From Actinophytocola sp036378875 (lineage in GTDB: Bacteria > Actinomycetota > Actinomycetes > Mycobacteriales > Pseudonocardiaceae), in contig NZ_DASUVO010000045.1 in assembly GCF_036378875.1 (NCBI RefSeq), positions 115,485 to 179,484 on the forward strand: DNA of 64,000 nucleotides. The letters run 5' to 3'. The notes under the pieces are model-generated. The model ran no database searches. It was not told the origin of the DNA and saw only the letters and a list, made by a program, of their open reading frames with translations. This document shows, piece after piece, positions 50,897 to 58,884 of this stretch (within the stretch, counting starts at the first letter, position 1; each line of letters begins with the position of its first letter). A program made the position numbers and the translations under genes.

Positions 50897-51061
50897 GCCG
50901 ATCCACCCCTTCGATCCACCTGTCCGTCGGCGAACCCACGTCAGTAGAGCATCGGGGCGACACGCAGATAGCGATCAAGACACAGCCGTACCCGATGGGG
51001 CAGCCAAGGCAGCCTCATCGGTGACGGGGCCCTGCCCGGAGCGTCAGGACCAGGGGAAAGA

Positions 51062-52036
51062 TCAGTCGGTGATGCCGCGTGCCGGGTCGCCGCGTGGCGG
51101 GATGGCGTCGGCACGGGCCGGGTCCACCCGATCGAGTGAACCGTCGGCCGCGGTCTGGACCACGGCCAGCATCGCCACGTACGCCGCCCGGATCTGTGAC
51201 TGCTCGTCGTCGATCGCGCTCAGCTCCAACAGCACGCTGGCGCTGCCGCGCAGCCCGTACGCGTTGCGGGCGATGCCCTCGTAGTCGCCGCCCGGGTACT
51301 GGCTCACGTTGCCGCCGGCGAGGCGGTCGATGGACTGCTGGGCCACCACCGTGACCCGTTTGGCGTCGTCCACCAGCGCGGGCGACACGCCCGTGTTGGT
51401 GGGCCACAGCACCGACGCGGTGATCTCCCGTCCCTGTTCGTCCCGGTACCGGCCCTGCATGTGGTAGTCGATCACGATGTCCGGCCGGAACTCGGTGTAC
51501 GCGCGCTGGATGTGCCCGGCCTCGGTCGCCGGGTTGTCGTCCGGCGCGAGCGTCGGGTTGTGGTAGCGGTTGATGTCGTAGCCCTTGCCCTGCTCGCCGA
51601 ACTCGGGGACGGCGTCCGGGTCGAAGTTGTACCGCCAGTCACGCACGTGCCCGTCCGGGTTAGCTCGAACGATGACGTCGACCGTGACGCGGGACAGCAG
51701 CCAGCGATGCCACCCGGTGGTGGGCAGGCCGACCGTCCGGAGGAACTCCACGGCGGCTGGGGTGCCGAGCGGCTCGTCACCGTGTTGCTGCGTGACGTAC
51801 TGGATGCGGACTGGCCCGTGTCCGACGCGCGCGGCCCACACGGGCCGGCCCTCGTTCGTCGCGCCGATGGACCGGACCGCGATGCGGCCATGGCTTTGTC
51901 GCGCGAGCGTTTTCAGCGTCGCGCCGAGGACCTCGTTGGTGGGGCGGGGGTCGATGGTGGGTGGGGCGGCCTGTGCGGGCGCGCTGAAGGAAAGCAGCGC
52001 CACGGTGGCAGCCGCCAGCGTGAGCAGGGTGCGCAT
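51062..52036 (-). CDS. Secreted M14-family zinc carboxypeptidase
   Basis: The 324-aa protein has a Sec signal peptide (cleavage near AQA-AP, residue ~23) and an M14 metallopeptidase domain: zinc ligands His85 and Glu88 in QQHGDEPLG, the third ligand in VIDYHMQGR, and a catalytic Glu in VLLELSAID. It is probably exported to trim peptides or peptidoglycan. ATG 52036 gives the signal peptide; the open frame starts further upstream. The 165-bp gap to the transglycosylase gene shows no clear feature. Confidence 0.86.
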   Translation of the reverse strand: MRTLLTLAAATVALLSFSAPAQAAPPTIDPRPTNEVLGATLKTLARQSHGRIAVRSIGATNEGRPVWAARVGHGPVRIQYVTQQHGDEPLGTPAAVEFLRTVGLPTTGWHRWLLSRVTVDVIVRANPDGHVRDWRYNFDPDAVPEFGEQGKGYDINRYHNPTLAPDDNPATEAGHIQRAYTEFRPDIVIDYHMQGRYRDEQGREITASVLWPTNTGVSPALVDDAKRVTVVAQQSIDRLAGGNVSQYPGGDYEGIARNAYGLRGSASVLLELSAIDDEQSQIRAAYVAMLAVVQTAADGSLDRVDPARADAIPPRGDPARGITD

Positions 52037-52102
52037 GAAGTCCAACGTGTCACCGCGGCAAGCGACTGACAAGAGCCGCACGGACAATTACAGTCACGCA
52101 GT

Positions 52103-53218
52103 GTGAAGGTCGCCATTGCTGCTGAGACGAGATCCGGTGAGCGGCGGGTGGCACTGGTACCGAACCTCGTGTCGCGCCTGACCGGTGCGGGCTTCGAGGT
52201 CGCGGTCGAGCCGGGCGCCGGTGCCGCCGCCCACCATTCCGACGACGACTACCGCGCGGCCGGTGCCGACGTGACGCCCGACGCGGTGTCCGGCGCCGCC
52301 GCGCTGCTGGGGGTCCAACCACCGACGGAGGCGCAGGTCGACACCCTCGCCGACCACGCGGTGGTGATCTCCTTCCTGCCGCCCGCCCAGGAGTTGGGGC
52401 TGGTGACGACGCTGCGGGACGCGAACGTGTCGGCGTTCTCGATGGAGCTGGTGCCGAGGACGTCGCGGGCGCAGTCGATGGACGCGCTGTCCTCGCAGGC
52501 GCTGGTCGCGGGTTACCGCTGCGCGATCGTGGCGGCGGAGCGGCTGCCCCGGTTCTTCCCGTTGCTGATGACGGCGGCCGGCACGGTGGCGCCGGCCAAG
52601 GTGCTGGTGCTGGGTGCTGGCGTCGCCGGTCTGCAGGCCATCGCCACCGCACGGAGGCTCGGCGCGGTGGTGCGGGCGTACGACGTGCGTGCCGCGGCGG
52701 CCGAGGAGGTCCGCAGTGTCGGCGCCGAGTTCGTGGAGCTGGAGCTGCCGCCGCTGGAGGGCGCGGGCGGTTACGCGCGGGAGATGACCGAGGACCGCGC
52801 GGCGAAGCAGCTGGAGCTGCTGGCCCCGCACGTGGCCGAGGCCGACGCGTTGATCACGACGGCCGCCGTGCCGGGCCGGCGCGCACCACTTCTGGTGACC
52901 CGCGAGATGGTGGCGGCTATGCGACCGGGTTCCGTGGTGGTGGACTTGGCCGCCGAGCAGGGCGGCAACGTCGAGGGCGCCGTACCGGGCGAGGAGATCG
53001 CGGTCGGCGGCGTACGGGTGTGGGGCGGTGCGAACGTGCCGAGCCAGATGCCGGCGCAGGCGAGCCAGCTGTATTCGACGAACGTGGTGAACCTGTTGCT
53101 GCACATGGCATCCGAGGGAAAACTCGCACTGGACCTGGACGACGACATCGTGTCGGGCTGCTGTGTCACCCACGACGGGAAGGTCCACCACGCCCCGACG
53201 CGGGAGCTGCTCTCCTGA
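52103..53218 (+). CDS. NAD(P) transhydrogenase subunit alpha part 1 (PntAA-like), lone
   Basis: The 371-aa protein matches the soluble NAD(H)-binding domain I of transhydrogenase and alanine dehydrogenase: N-terminal AAETRSGERRVALVP, GAGVAGLQAIATARRLGA, the mobile-loop RAKQ-like segment DRAAKQLELLAPH, GSVVVDLAAEQGGN and YSTNVVNLL. The full enzyme also needs PntAB and PntB, which do not follow. The GTG start lies eight bases after a TACAGT -10-like element, suggesting a leaderless mRNA. Its last 53 bp overlap the convergent MFS gene. Confidence 0.88.
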   Translation: MKVAIAAETRSGERRVALVPNLVSRLTGAGFEVAVEPGAGAAAHHSDDDYRAAGADVTPDAVSGAAALLGVQPPTEAQVDTLADHAVVISFLPPAQELGLVTTLRDANVSAFSMELVPRTSRAQSMDALSSQALVAGYRCAIVAAERLPRFFPLLMTAAGTVAPAKVLVLGAGVAGLQAIATARRLGAVVRAYDVRAAAAEEVRSVGAEFVELELPPLEGAGGYAREMTEDRAAKQLELLAPHVAEADALITTAAVPGRRAPLLVTREMVAAMRPGSVVVDLAAEQGGNVEGAVPGEEIAVGGVRVWGGANVPSQMPAQASQLYSTNVVNLLLHMASEGKLALDLDDDIVSGCCVTHDGKVHHAPTRELLS

Positions 53219-54383
53219 GCGCGAGTGCGGTAACCGCGGTGGCCAGTGTGCCGAGGCCGCCGGCGACGATCAGAGTCACCGGCGGCGAGGTGAGGTCCAG
53301 CAGCACGCTTCCGCCCACATAGGACAGTGCGGCGGCCGCGCCGATCGCGCCGTACAGGTTGCCGAACACCCGGCCCAGCATGGCCACCGGCACCAGGCGG
53401 GGGAGAAGTGTGTTCGTGGCGACGTCCATTGCCGCGATGCCGAGGCCGCGTACGGTCTGCACGGTGAATGCCGCCGCCACCGCCCATGCCACACCGGTCA
53501 GCAGGTTGCCGACGCTGCTCACCGCGAAGCCCGCGATCAGCAGCACGGTCATCGGCACCCGCCCGCCCAGTGTGGACAGCAGGGCGTAACCCGCCAGCAG
53601 CCCGATGCCCACTGCCGCAAGGAGAAGCGCCACCGCCCCGTCGCCGGCGCCGAAGGTGTCCTGCGCCAGGAACACCAGAGCCACGTCGTCCACGCCGTTA
53701 CATGCCACCACAGCACAGAAACCGAGCGCGATCACCCGAACCGCCTTGTGTGACCGGATGAACCGCAGGCCGTCCAGCGCCGAGCCCAGCAGCCCGGCTT
53801 CGGTTTCCCGCCTCATCGCCGGCACCGCCAGCAACAGCAAGGCGGACAACCCGAAACTCGCCGCGTCCACCAGCAACACCCCTGGCACGCCGATGACCCC
53901 GACGAGTGCCGCGGCGAGCAGCGGCCCCAGCACCTCACCGCCGTTGGCGCCGAACCCCAACAACGCGTTGGCCGCCGGCAGGTCCTTGTCCGCCACCAAT
54001 GCCGGCATCGCCGCCCGCGACGCGGGCAGGAACACCTGACCTGCGACCGCCCGCAGCGCGACCAGCACCAGCAGCACGGGCAGCGGCGGCAGGGTGAGCG
54101 CGATCGCCAGCACCAGCCCGCCCTGCGCGACCTCCGCCGCGATCATCAGGCGCCGCAGGTCGAACCGGTCGCTGAGCGCGCCGGTCAGCGGGCCGAGCAG
54201 GGACGGGGCGAAGTCGCCGACCAGCAGCAGCAACGCGACCGCGAGCGCGTCCCCGGTCCGGTCGGCGACCAACAGCATGAGCGCGACGAGGCTGAGCGCG
54301 TCCCCGGTCAACGACACGATCCGCGCGGCGGCGAGGGCGCCGAAGGGCCGATTGGTCCGTACCAGGCGGATCGCGTCGGTCAC
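53166..54383 (-). CDS. MFS transporter (EntS/DHA3-like)
   Basis: The 405-aa transporter has about 12 helices, with LTGDALSLVALMLL, the loop GALSDRFDLRRLMI and FLPASRAAMPALV typical of the DHA3/EntS-type exporters. The substrate is unknown. The GTG start lies six bp after the stop of the ABC permease gene, so it may be the fourth gene of the GntR-ABC operon. Confidence 0.84.
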   Translation of the reverse strand: MTDAIRLVRTNRPFGALAAARIVSLTGDALSLVALMLLVADRTGDALAVALLLLVGDFAPSLLGPLTGALSDRFDLRRLMIAAEVAQGGLVLAIALTLPPLPVLLVLVALRAVAGQVFLPASRAAMPALVADKDLPAANALLGFGANGGEVLGPLLAAALVGVIGVPGVLLVDAASFGLSALLLLAVPAMRRETEAGLLGSALDGLRFIRSHKAVRVIALGFCAVVACNGVDDVALVFLAQDTFGAGDGAVALLLAAVGIGLLAGYALLSTLGGRVPMTVLLIAGFAVSSVGNLLTGVAWAVAAAFTVQTVRGLGIAAMDVATNTLLPRLVPVAMLGRVFGNLYGAIGAAAALSYVGGSVLLDLTSPPVTLIVAGGLGTLATAVTALALRRAAPASGRGGPSRRG

Positions 54384-54389
54384 GGCCGG

Positions 54390-55103
54390 TCAGGCTACCT
54401 TCGGCCGCATCGGCATGTCGCGCACGATTCCCCAGATCGCCACGCACCCGATCGCGATCCCGGCCAGGCCGAGGCCGATACCCGCCAGCGTCGTCACCCG
54501 CAACGACTCCACCACGGTGCGGAGGAACGGCACGGTGACGACGTCCACGATGAACTCGCTCGGCGCGATGATCAGCAGTCCAATGGGGATGGTCACCAGT
54601 CCCAGGACGGCGTCGCGGTTGAACGCGGCGCTGAGCAGCACACCCGCGATCGCCCACAGCAGCAGCATCAGCGTGAACGGCCCGACATAGCCGAGGACAT
54701 CGGGGATCGAGTCGAGCAGAGGCGAGTCCTCCCTGCGCGGTGGCCAGCCCGTCAGCGCGTACACGCCACGCTCGAGCAGGTAGCCGAGCACCACCAGCAC
54801 CGCGTAGACAACCGAAAGCCCTACGAGGTAAGGGAAGAGTTGCCGGAGGAAGTCCCGCCTGGTGCGGCCGTGGGCGATGTGCATGCGCAGGTACGAGCTG
54901 ATCGCGTCGACGCCGAGGCCGAACGCGATCCACCGCAGGAACTGCGTCGCCACGTAGTGCCAGTAGCTCCGGTCGACCTCGCCCCACACCGAGATTCCGA
55001 CCGCGACCACCAGCGTCACCCCCAGCAGCGCGGCACAGGTGAGTGCCGCGAAGTACAGGTGCGCGGTCAGCATGATCCGCATCGTCGGCCAGCGCCTGGT
55101 CAT
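54390..55103 (-). CDS. ABC transporter permease (2-subunit, YtrC/ABC-2-like)
   Basis: The 237-aa protein has about six hydrophobic helices (near 12-36, 45-65, 85-110, 130-155, 165-185, 205-225) and no other motif. It overlaps the upstream ATPase gene (ATGA), so it is the membrane partner of that ATPase. The GntR-ATPase-permease layout is typical of YtrA-type operons responding to cell-envelope stress; the substrate cannot be read. Confidence 0.82.
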   Translation of the reverse strand: MTRRWPTMRIMLTAHLYFAALTCAALLGVTLVVAVGISVWGEVDRSYWHYVATQFLRWIAFGLGVDAISSYLRMHIAHGRTRRDFLRQLFPYLVGLSVVYAVLVVLGYLLERGVYALTGWPPRREDSPLLDSIPDVLGYVGPFTLMLLLWAIAGVLLSAAFNRDAVLGLVTIPIGLLIIAPSEFIVDVVTVPFLRTVVESLRVTTLAGIGLGLAGIAIGCVAIWGIVRDMPMRPKVA

Positions 55104-55975
55104 CGTGATCCCCCGGAAGTCAGATGTACGAACAGGTCCTGCAGCGCGATGGGGCCGAGGTCGAGTCCGACCTGCTTCGCCTGTGCGCGGCGTTTGTCGT
55201 CCAGTGGCCCGTACACCATCGCGGACTTGGTGCTTCCCAACGTCTTCTCGCCGAGCACCTCGAGCCCCAGCGTGAACGAGTCGACCAGTGCGGCGTCCCC
55301 GGTGACGGCGGCGCCGGCCGCGCGCAGCGTGTCCGCTTCCTCGTGCAGCAGCAGCCGGCCCTCGTCGAGGATCAGCACGTCCTCGAACAGCGAGCCGACC
55401 TCCTCGATCAGGTGCGTGGAGATGATCACCATGCGCGGGTGTGCCATCACGTCGGCCAGCAGCGCGTCGTAGAACGCGTACCGGGACGGCGCGTCCAGGC
55501 CGAGGTAGGACTCGTCGAAGACCGTCAGCGGCGATCGGGACGCCAGGCCGATCGTGACGCCGAGCGCGCACCGCTTGCCGTGTGAGAGCGCCTTGGGCTG
55601 CTTGTTCCTTCCTACCTCGAACAGGTCGAGCAGCGTGGCCGCGTACTCGGCGTCCCAGCCGGGACGCAGTTGGCCGGCATAGCGGATCAGGTCGCGCACG
55701 TTCTCCGCTGGCGACACGGCGTCACCGGTGCCGCGGACCAGGCACGTCTTCCCCATTGCGGTCGCGTTCTCGAACACCGGTTCGCCGTCGATCAGGACGG
55801 TGCCCGCGGTCTGGCGCTCATAGCCGGCCAGTATCGACAGCAGTGTGGTCTTGCCTGCCCCGTTGCGCCCGAGCAATCCACAGATCTTGTTGCCCGACAA
55901 GGAAAAGCTCACGTCGGTGAGCGCCTCGACCGCGTCGAACCGTTTGCCGAGGCCGCTCACCTCGATCTCCGTCAT
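55100..55975 (-). CDS. ABC transporter ATP-binding protein
   Basis: The 291-aa ATPase has Walker A GRNGAGKT (36-43), a signature-like LSHGKRCALG and Walker B LTVFDESYLGLD, in which the glutamate is in DES rather than the usual DEP. A C-terminal extension follows His-loop ISTHLIEEV. It overlaps both neighbours in the GntR-ATPase-permease operon. Confidence 0.9.
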   Translation of the reverse strand: MTEIEVSGLGKRFDAVEALTDVSFSLSGNKICGLLGRNGAGKTTLLSILAGYERQTAGTVLIDGEPVFENATAMGKTCLVRGTGDAVSPAENVRDLIRYAGQLRPGWDAEYAATLLDLFEVGRNKQPKALSHGKRCALGVTIGLASRSPLTVFDESYLGLDAPSRYAFYDALLADVMAHPRMVIISTHLIEEVGSLFEDVLILDEGRLLLHEEADTLRAAGAAVTGDAALVDSFTLGLEVLGEKTLGSTKSAMVYGPLDDKRRAQAKQVGLDLGPIALQDLFVHLTSGGSR

Positions 55976-56349
55976 CGTTCCCCCTCGCGTGACAGCTCGT
56001 TGATCCGCTCGATCAGCTCCGGCAGCTCGATGCCGATGGCCCTCGCCTGCGCGACCATGGGCTCGACGACGTCGGTGAAGAAGCTCTTGCGGCGCCTGGC
56101 ACGCAGCGTCTCGCGTGCCTGCGGGCTCACGAACATGCCGATGCCCCTTCGCTTGTAGAGGATCCCGTCGTCGACCAGTTGCTGGAACGCCTTGTTCACG
56201 GTGGCCGGGTTGATCCGGTGGAACGCCGCGTACTTGTTGGTCGACATCACCTGCTCGTCGCCGGCAAGCGCGCCGCTCAGCACCTCTGCCTCGATCTGAT
56301 CGGCGATCTGCCGGTAGATCGGGCTGCGGTCGTCGAACACCACGGGCAC
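55972..56349 (-). CDS. GntR-family regulator (YtrA type)
   Basis: The 125-aa repressor has an N-terminal winged helix (PIYRQIADQIEAEVLSG ... MSTNKYAAFHRINPATVNKAFQQL ... ILYKRRGIGMFV) and a short C-terminal helical tail, the length of the YtrA subfamily. The GTG start is 14 bases from a perfect inverted repeat (56363-56386) in its promoter, consistent with autoregulation of the ABC operon. Confidence 0.9.
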   Translation of the reverse strand: MPVVFDDRSPIYRQIADQIEAEVLSGALAGDEQVMSTNKYAAFHRINPATVNKAFQQLVDDGILYKRRGIGMFVSPQARETLRARRRKSFFTDVVEPMVAQARAIGIELPELIERINELSREGER

Positions 56350-56362
56350 CGCCTGGTCAGTT

Positions 56363-56386
56363 GGTTCATTACTCCACTAATGAACC
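56363..56386. promoter_or_regulatory. Inverted repeat, putative GntR/YtrA operator
   Basis: GGTTCATTA (56363-56371), spacer CTCCAC, TAATGAACC (56378-56386) form a perfect 9-bp dyad in the promoter of the GntR-ABC operon. The 6-base spacer and position fit a GntR dimer site. Confidence 0.75.
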
Positions 56387-56430
56387 ATGCAAGTGCCGTC
56401 GTGGTCAAGCGCCGGTTTGGCGTCTAGCAG

Positions 56431-56442
56431 GAAAGCGCTTTC
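56431..56442. promoter_or_regulatory. LacI-type operator-like palindrome
   Basis: GAAAGCGCTTTC is a perfect 12-bp palindrome with the central CG and flanking AAAG/CTTT expected of LacI/GalR-family operators. It lies 19 bp upstream of the TIM-barrel enzyme gene at 56461. No LacI gene is in the window, so the regulator would act from elsewhere. Confidence 0.55.
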
Positions 56443-56460
56443 TCAGGTACTTTCCGAATC

Positions 56461-57318
56461 ATGGACAATGGAGTCACGAGACGAAGAGTCCTGACCCTGC
56501 TCGGTGCCGGGGTGGCCACCCTCGGCGCCGCGGGCGTGGCGGAGGCAGACGTGGACACCGCCGGGCGCTGCCGGCGCATACCCCGCCAGGGCATCGGCAT
56601 GCACCTCTACACCGTCCGGAACATCCTCAACGCCGACCCGCTCGGCACGCTGAAGGCGCTCGCCGACATCGGCTACAAGTGCGTCGGCGTCAGCTCGTTC
56701 AACCGTCCCGCGGCCGAGATCCGGGACATGTGCGCGGAAACGCGGCTCAACCCGGTCATCCTGCACGTCGCCCACGCCGACATCACCGGCAACTGGGCCG
56801 CCAAGCTCGCCGACGCCAAGACCATCGGCGTGAAGTGGGTGGTGCTGTCGTCGTTCCCCACCAGCATGTACACCGTCGAGGGCATGCGGCTGGGTGTCCA
56901 GCAGCTCAACGAGGCGGGCGCCGCGGCCCGTGAGCTGGGCATGGGCATGCTGCACCACAACCACGACAACGAGTTCCGGGTGGTGGACGGCATCCGGCTG
57001 TCGGACATCCTGTTCGGCGAGACCGACCCGCGGCTCGTCGACTTCGAGCTGGACCTCGGCTGGGCGTCGAAGGCCGGCATGGACGGCCGGCGGCTGTTCG
57101 CCGACAACCCGAGACGGTTCCCGGTCCTGCACGTCAAGGACCACGACGCCGCGGGTGCGTGGACGGACGTGGGCTCCGGAGTGATCGACTTCGGCCGGAT
57201 CTTCGAGATGGCCCAGCGTGCGGGCGTCCGGTACTGGCTGGTGGAACGGGACGACCAGCCCGCGCCCCTGGACACCGCGAGAAACAGTTTCGAGCACCTA
57301 GCCGCACTGCGGTTCTAG
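56461..57318 (+). CDS. TAT-exported sugar phosphate isomerase/epimerase-like TIM-barrel protein
   Basis: The 285-aa protein has a twin-arginine signal (TRRRVLTLLG, with hydrophobic core to about residue 28) and an AP-endonuclease-2/xylose-isomerase-type TIM barrel: GMHLYTVR, VILHVAHAD, HHNHDNEF, DFELDLGW and VLHVKDHD supply probable metal ligands. Such secreted family members act on sugars or unknown substrates. A LacI-type palindrome upstream suggests carbohydrate control. It is followed 15 bp later by another TAT-exported enzyme. Confidence 0.82.
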   Translation: MDNGVTRRRVLTLLGAGVATLGAAGVAEADVDTAGRCRRIPRQGIGMHLYTVRNILNADPLGTLKALADIGYKCVGVSSFNRPAAEIRDMCAETRLNPVILHVAHADITGNWAAKLADAKTIGVKWVVLSSFPTSMYTVEGMRLGVQQLNEAGAAARELGMGMLHHNHDNEFRVVDGIRLSDILFGETDPRLVDFELDLGWASKAGMDGRRLFADNPRRFPVLHVKDHDAAGAWTDVGSGVIDFGRIFEMAQRAGVRYWLVERDDQPAPLDTARNSFEHLAALRF

Positions 57319-57333
57319 GTGTAGGCAAGGAGG

Positions 57334-58737
57334 ATGACGGAAAACTCACGGCGCACGTTCATCACGGCTACCGTCGCGGCTGGCGGCGCGGTGCTCGCCG
57401 GGGTGCCGGCCGTCGCCTCGGCGGCGGAGGAGTCCGGCGGTCGGCCACCCCTGTCCCAGCAACCGGACCGGGAGCTGCGGGCCATCATGCGCGAGGTGGA
57501 TCCCAAGCGCATCGAGGCGATCATCCGCAAGCTCGTCTCCTTCGGCACAAGACACACACTGTCCACACAGGACGACCCGAACCGGGGCATCGGCGCCGCG
57601 CGGGACTGGATCCTCGCGGAGCTGGGTCGGTACGCGGCCGCGTCCGAAGGCCGGATGACCGTCGCGCTCCAGTCCTACATCCAGGAACCGGTCCCGCCGA
57701 GGATCCCGGTGCCCACGAGGATCACCAACGTCGTCGCCACGCTACGGGGATCCGTTACGCCAGAACGGGTCTACGTGGTGTCCGGCCACTACGACTCGCG
57801 CGTCACCGACGTGCTGAACGCCGTGGCCGACGCGCCGGGCGCCAACGACGACGCGTCCGGCGTCGCGGTGTCGATGGAGCTGGCCCGGATCATGGCCACC
57901 CGTCGCCCCGAGGCGACCATCGTGTTCGCGGCGGTGGCCGGCGAGGAGCAGGGCCTGTTCGGCGCCCGACACATGGCGGCGCAGTTCAAGGCCGCCGGCA
58001 CGGACGTGCAGGCCATGTTCACCAACGACATCGTGGGCAGCAGCCGCGCGGACGACGGCACCGTCGACGCGCACACCGTGCGGCTGTTCGCGGAAGGTGT
58101 GCCCACGGCGGAAACCCCGGCGGAGGCGGCGACCCGTCTCTCGGTCGGCGGCGAGAACGACTCACCGCCGCGCCAGCTGGCCAGGTTCGTCCGCGAGGTG
58201 GCGGTCAACCGCGACACGGACATGAACGTGCGGGTGATCTACCGGCGCGACCGGTACCTCCGCGGCGGCGACCACATCGGCTTCCTGGAACAGGGCTATC
58301 CGGCGGCCCGCTTCTCCGAGCCGAACGAGGACTTCGCGCACCAGCACCAGGACGTGCGGGTCGAGAACGGCAAGCAGTTCGGTGACCTGGTGGAGTTCTG
58401 CGACTTCCAGTACATCGCGCGGGTGGCGAGGGTGAACGCGGCGACGCTGTGGACCCTGGCGAACGCCCCGGGCACCCCGAAGAACGTGCGGGTACGCACG
58501 AGCGCCCTCACCAACGACACCGAGCTGGTGTGGAACCGCGGCACCGAACCGGACCTGGCCGGCTACGAGGTCGTCTGGCGCGAGACCACCGCTCCGGAGT
58601 GGACACACGTCGTCCGGGTCGGCGACGTGACCACCGCGACCATCGACCTGTCGAAGGACAACGTGTTCTTCGGCGTCCGCGCGGTGGACCGGGCAGGCCG
58701 CCGAAGCCCGGTGGCCTACCCGAGCCCACAAGCCTGA
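57334..58737 (+). CDS. TAT-exported M28 metallopeptidase with fibronectin III domain
   Basis: The 467-aa protein has a TAT signal (NSRRTFITA, cleavage near ASA-AE, residue ~31), an M28 zinc aminopeptidase domain with SGHYDSR (zinc His), GANDDASG (bridging Asp), AGEEQGLFGA (catalytic Glu/zinc Glu) and GGDHIGF (zinc His), and a C-terminal fibronectin-III-like domain (about 375-460). It probably removes N-terminal residues of extracellular peptides. It shares an operon with the TIM-barrel protein. Confidence 0.9.
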   Translation: MTENSRRTFITATVAAGGAVLAGVPAVASAAEESGGRPPLSQQPDRELRAIMREVDPKRIEAIIRKLVSFGTRHTLSTQDDPNRGIGAARDWILAELGRYAAASEGRMTVALQSYIQEPVPPRIPVPTRITNVVATLRGSVTPERVYVVSGHYDSRVTDVLNAVADAPGANDDASGVAVSMELARIMATRRPEATIVFAAVAGEEQGLFGARHMAAQFKAAGTDVQAMFTNDIVGSSRADDGTVDAHTVRLFAEGVPTAETPAEAATRLSVGGENDSPPRQLARFVREVAVNRDTDMNVRVIYRRDRYLRGGDHIGFLEQGYPAARFSEPNEDFAHQHQDVRVENGKQFGDLVEFCDFQYIARVARVNAATLWTLANAPGTPKNVRVRTSALTNDTELVWNRGTEPDLAGYEVVWRETTAPEWTHVVRVGDVTTATIDLSKDNVFFGVRAVDRAGRRSPVAYPSPQA

Positions 58738-58740
58738 CCC

Positions 58741-58882
58741 GCGCGAGTCCAACGTCCACGACCCGCGTGTCCAACATTCACGACCGGCGAGTTCAACAAG
58801 AGCTTGGGCAAGTGCCCACCCGTTTGTCGAACTCAGCGGTCTGTCGTGTTGGACACGCGGGTCTGTTGTGTTGGACACGCGA
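58741..58882. repeat. 142-bp dyad between convergent genes (junction repeat 3)
   Basis: The left arm (GCGCGAGTCCAAC, then CCCGCGTGTCCAAC, then ACCGGCGAGTTCAACA) is mirrored by the right arm ending GTTGGACACGCGG...GTGTTGGACACGCGA. The centre is near GGGCA/TGCCC at 58806-58817. Arm words such as CCCGCGTGTCCAA are the same as in the 1003-1137 repeat. The element fills the 147-bp junction between the M28 peptidase and the Nramp-like gene. Confidence 0.82.
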
Positions 58883-58884
58883 GG

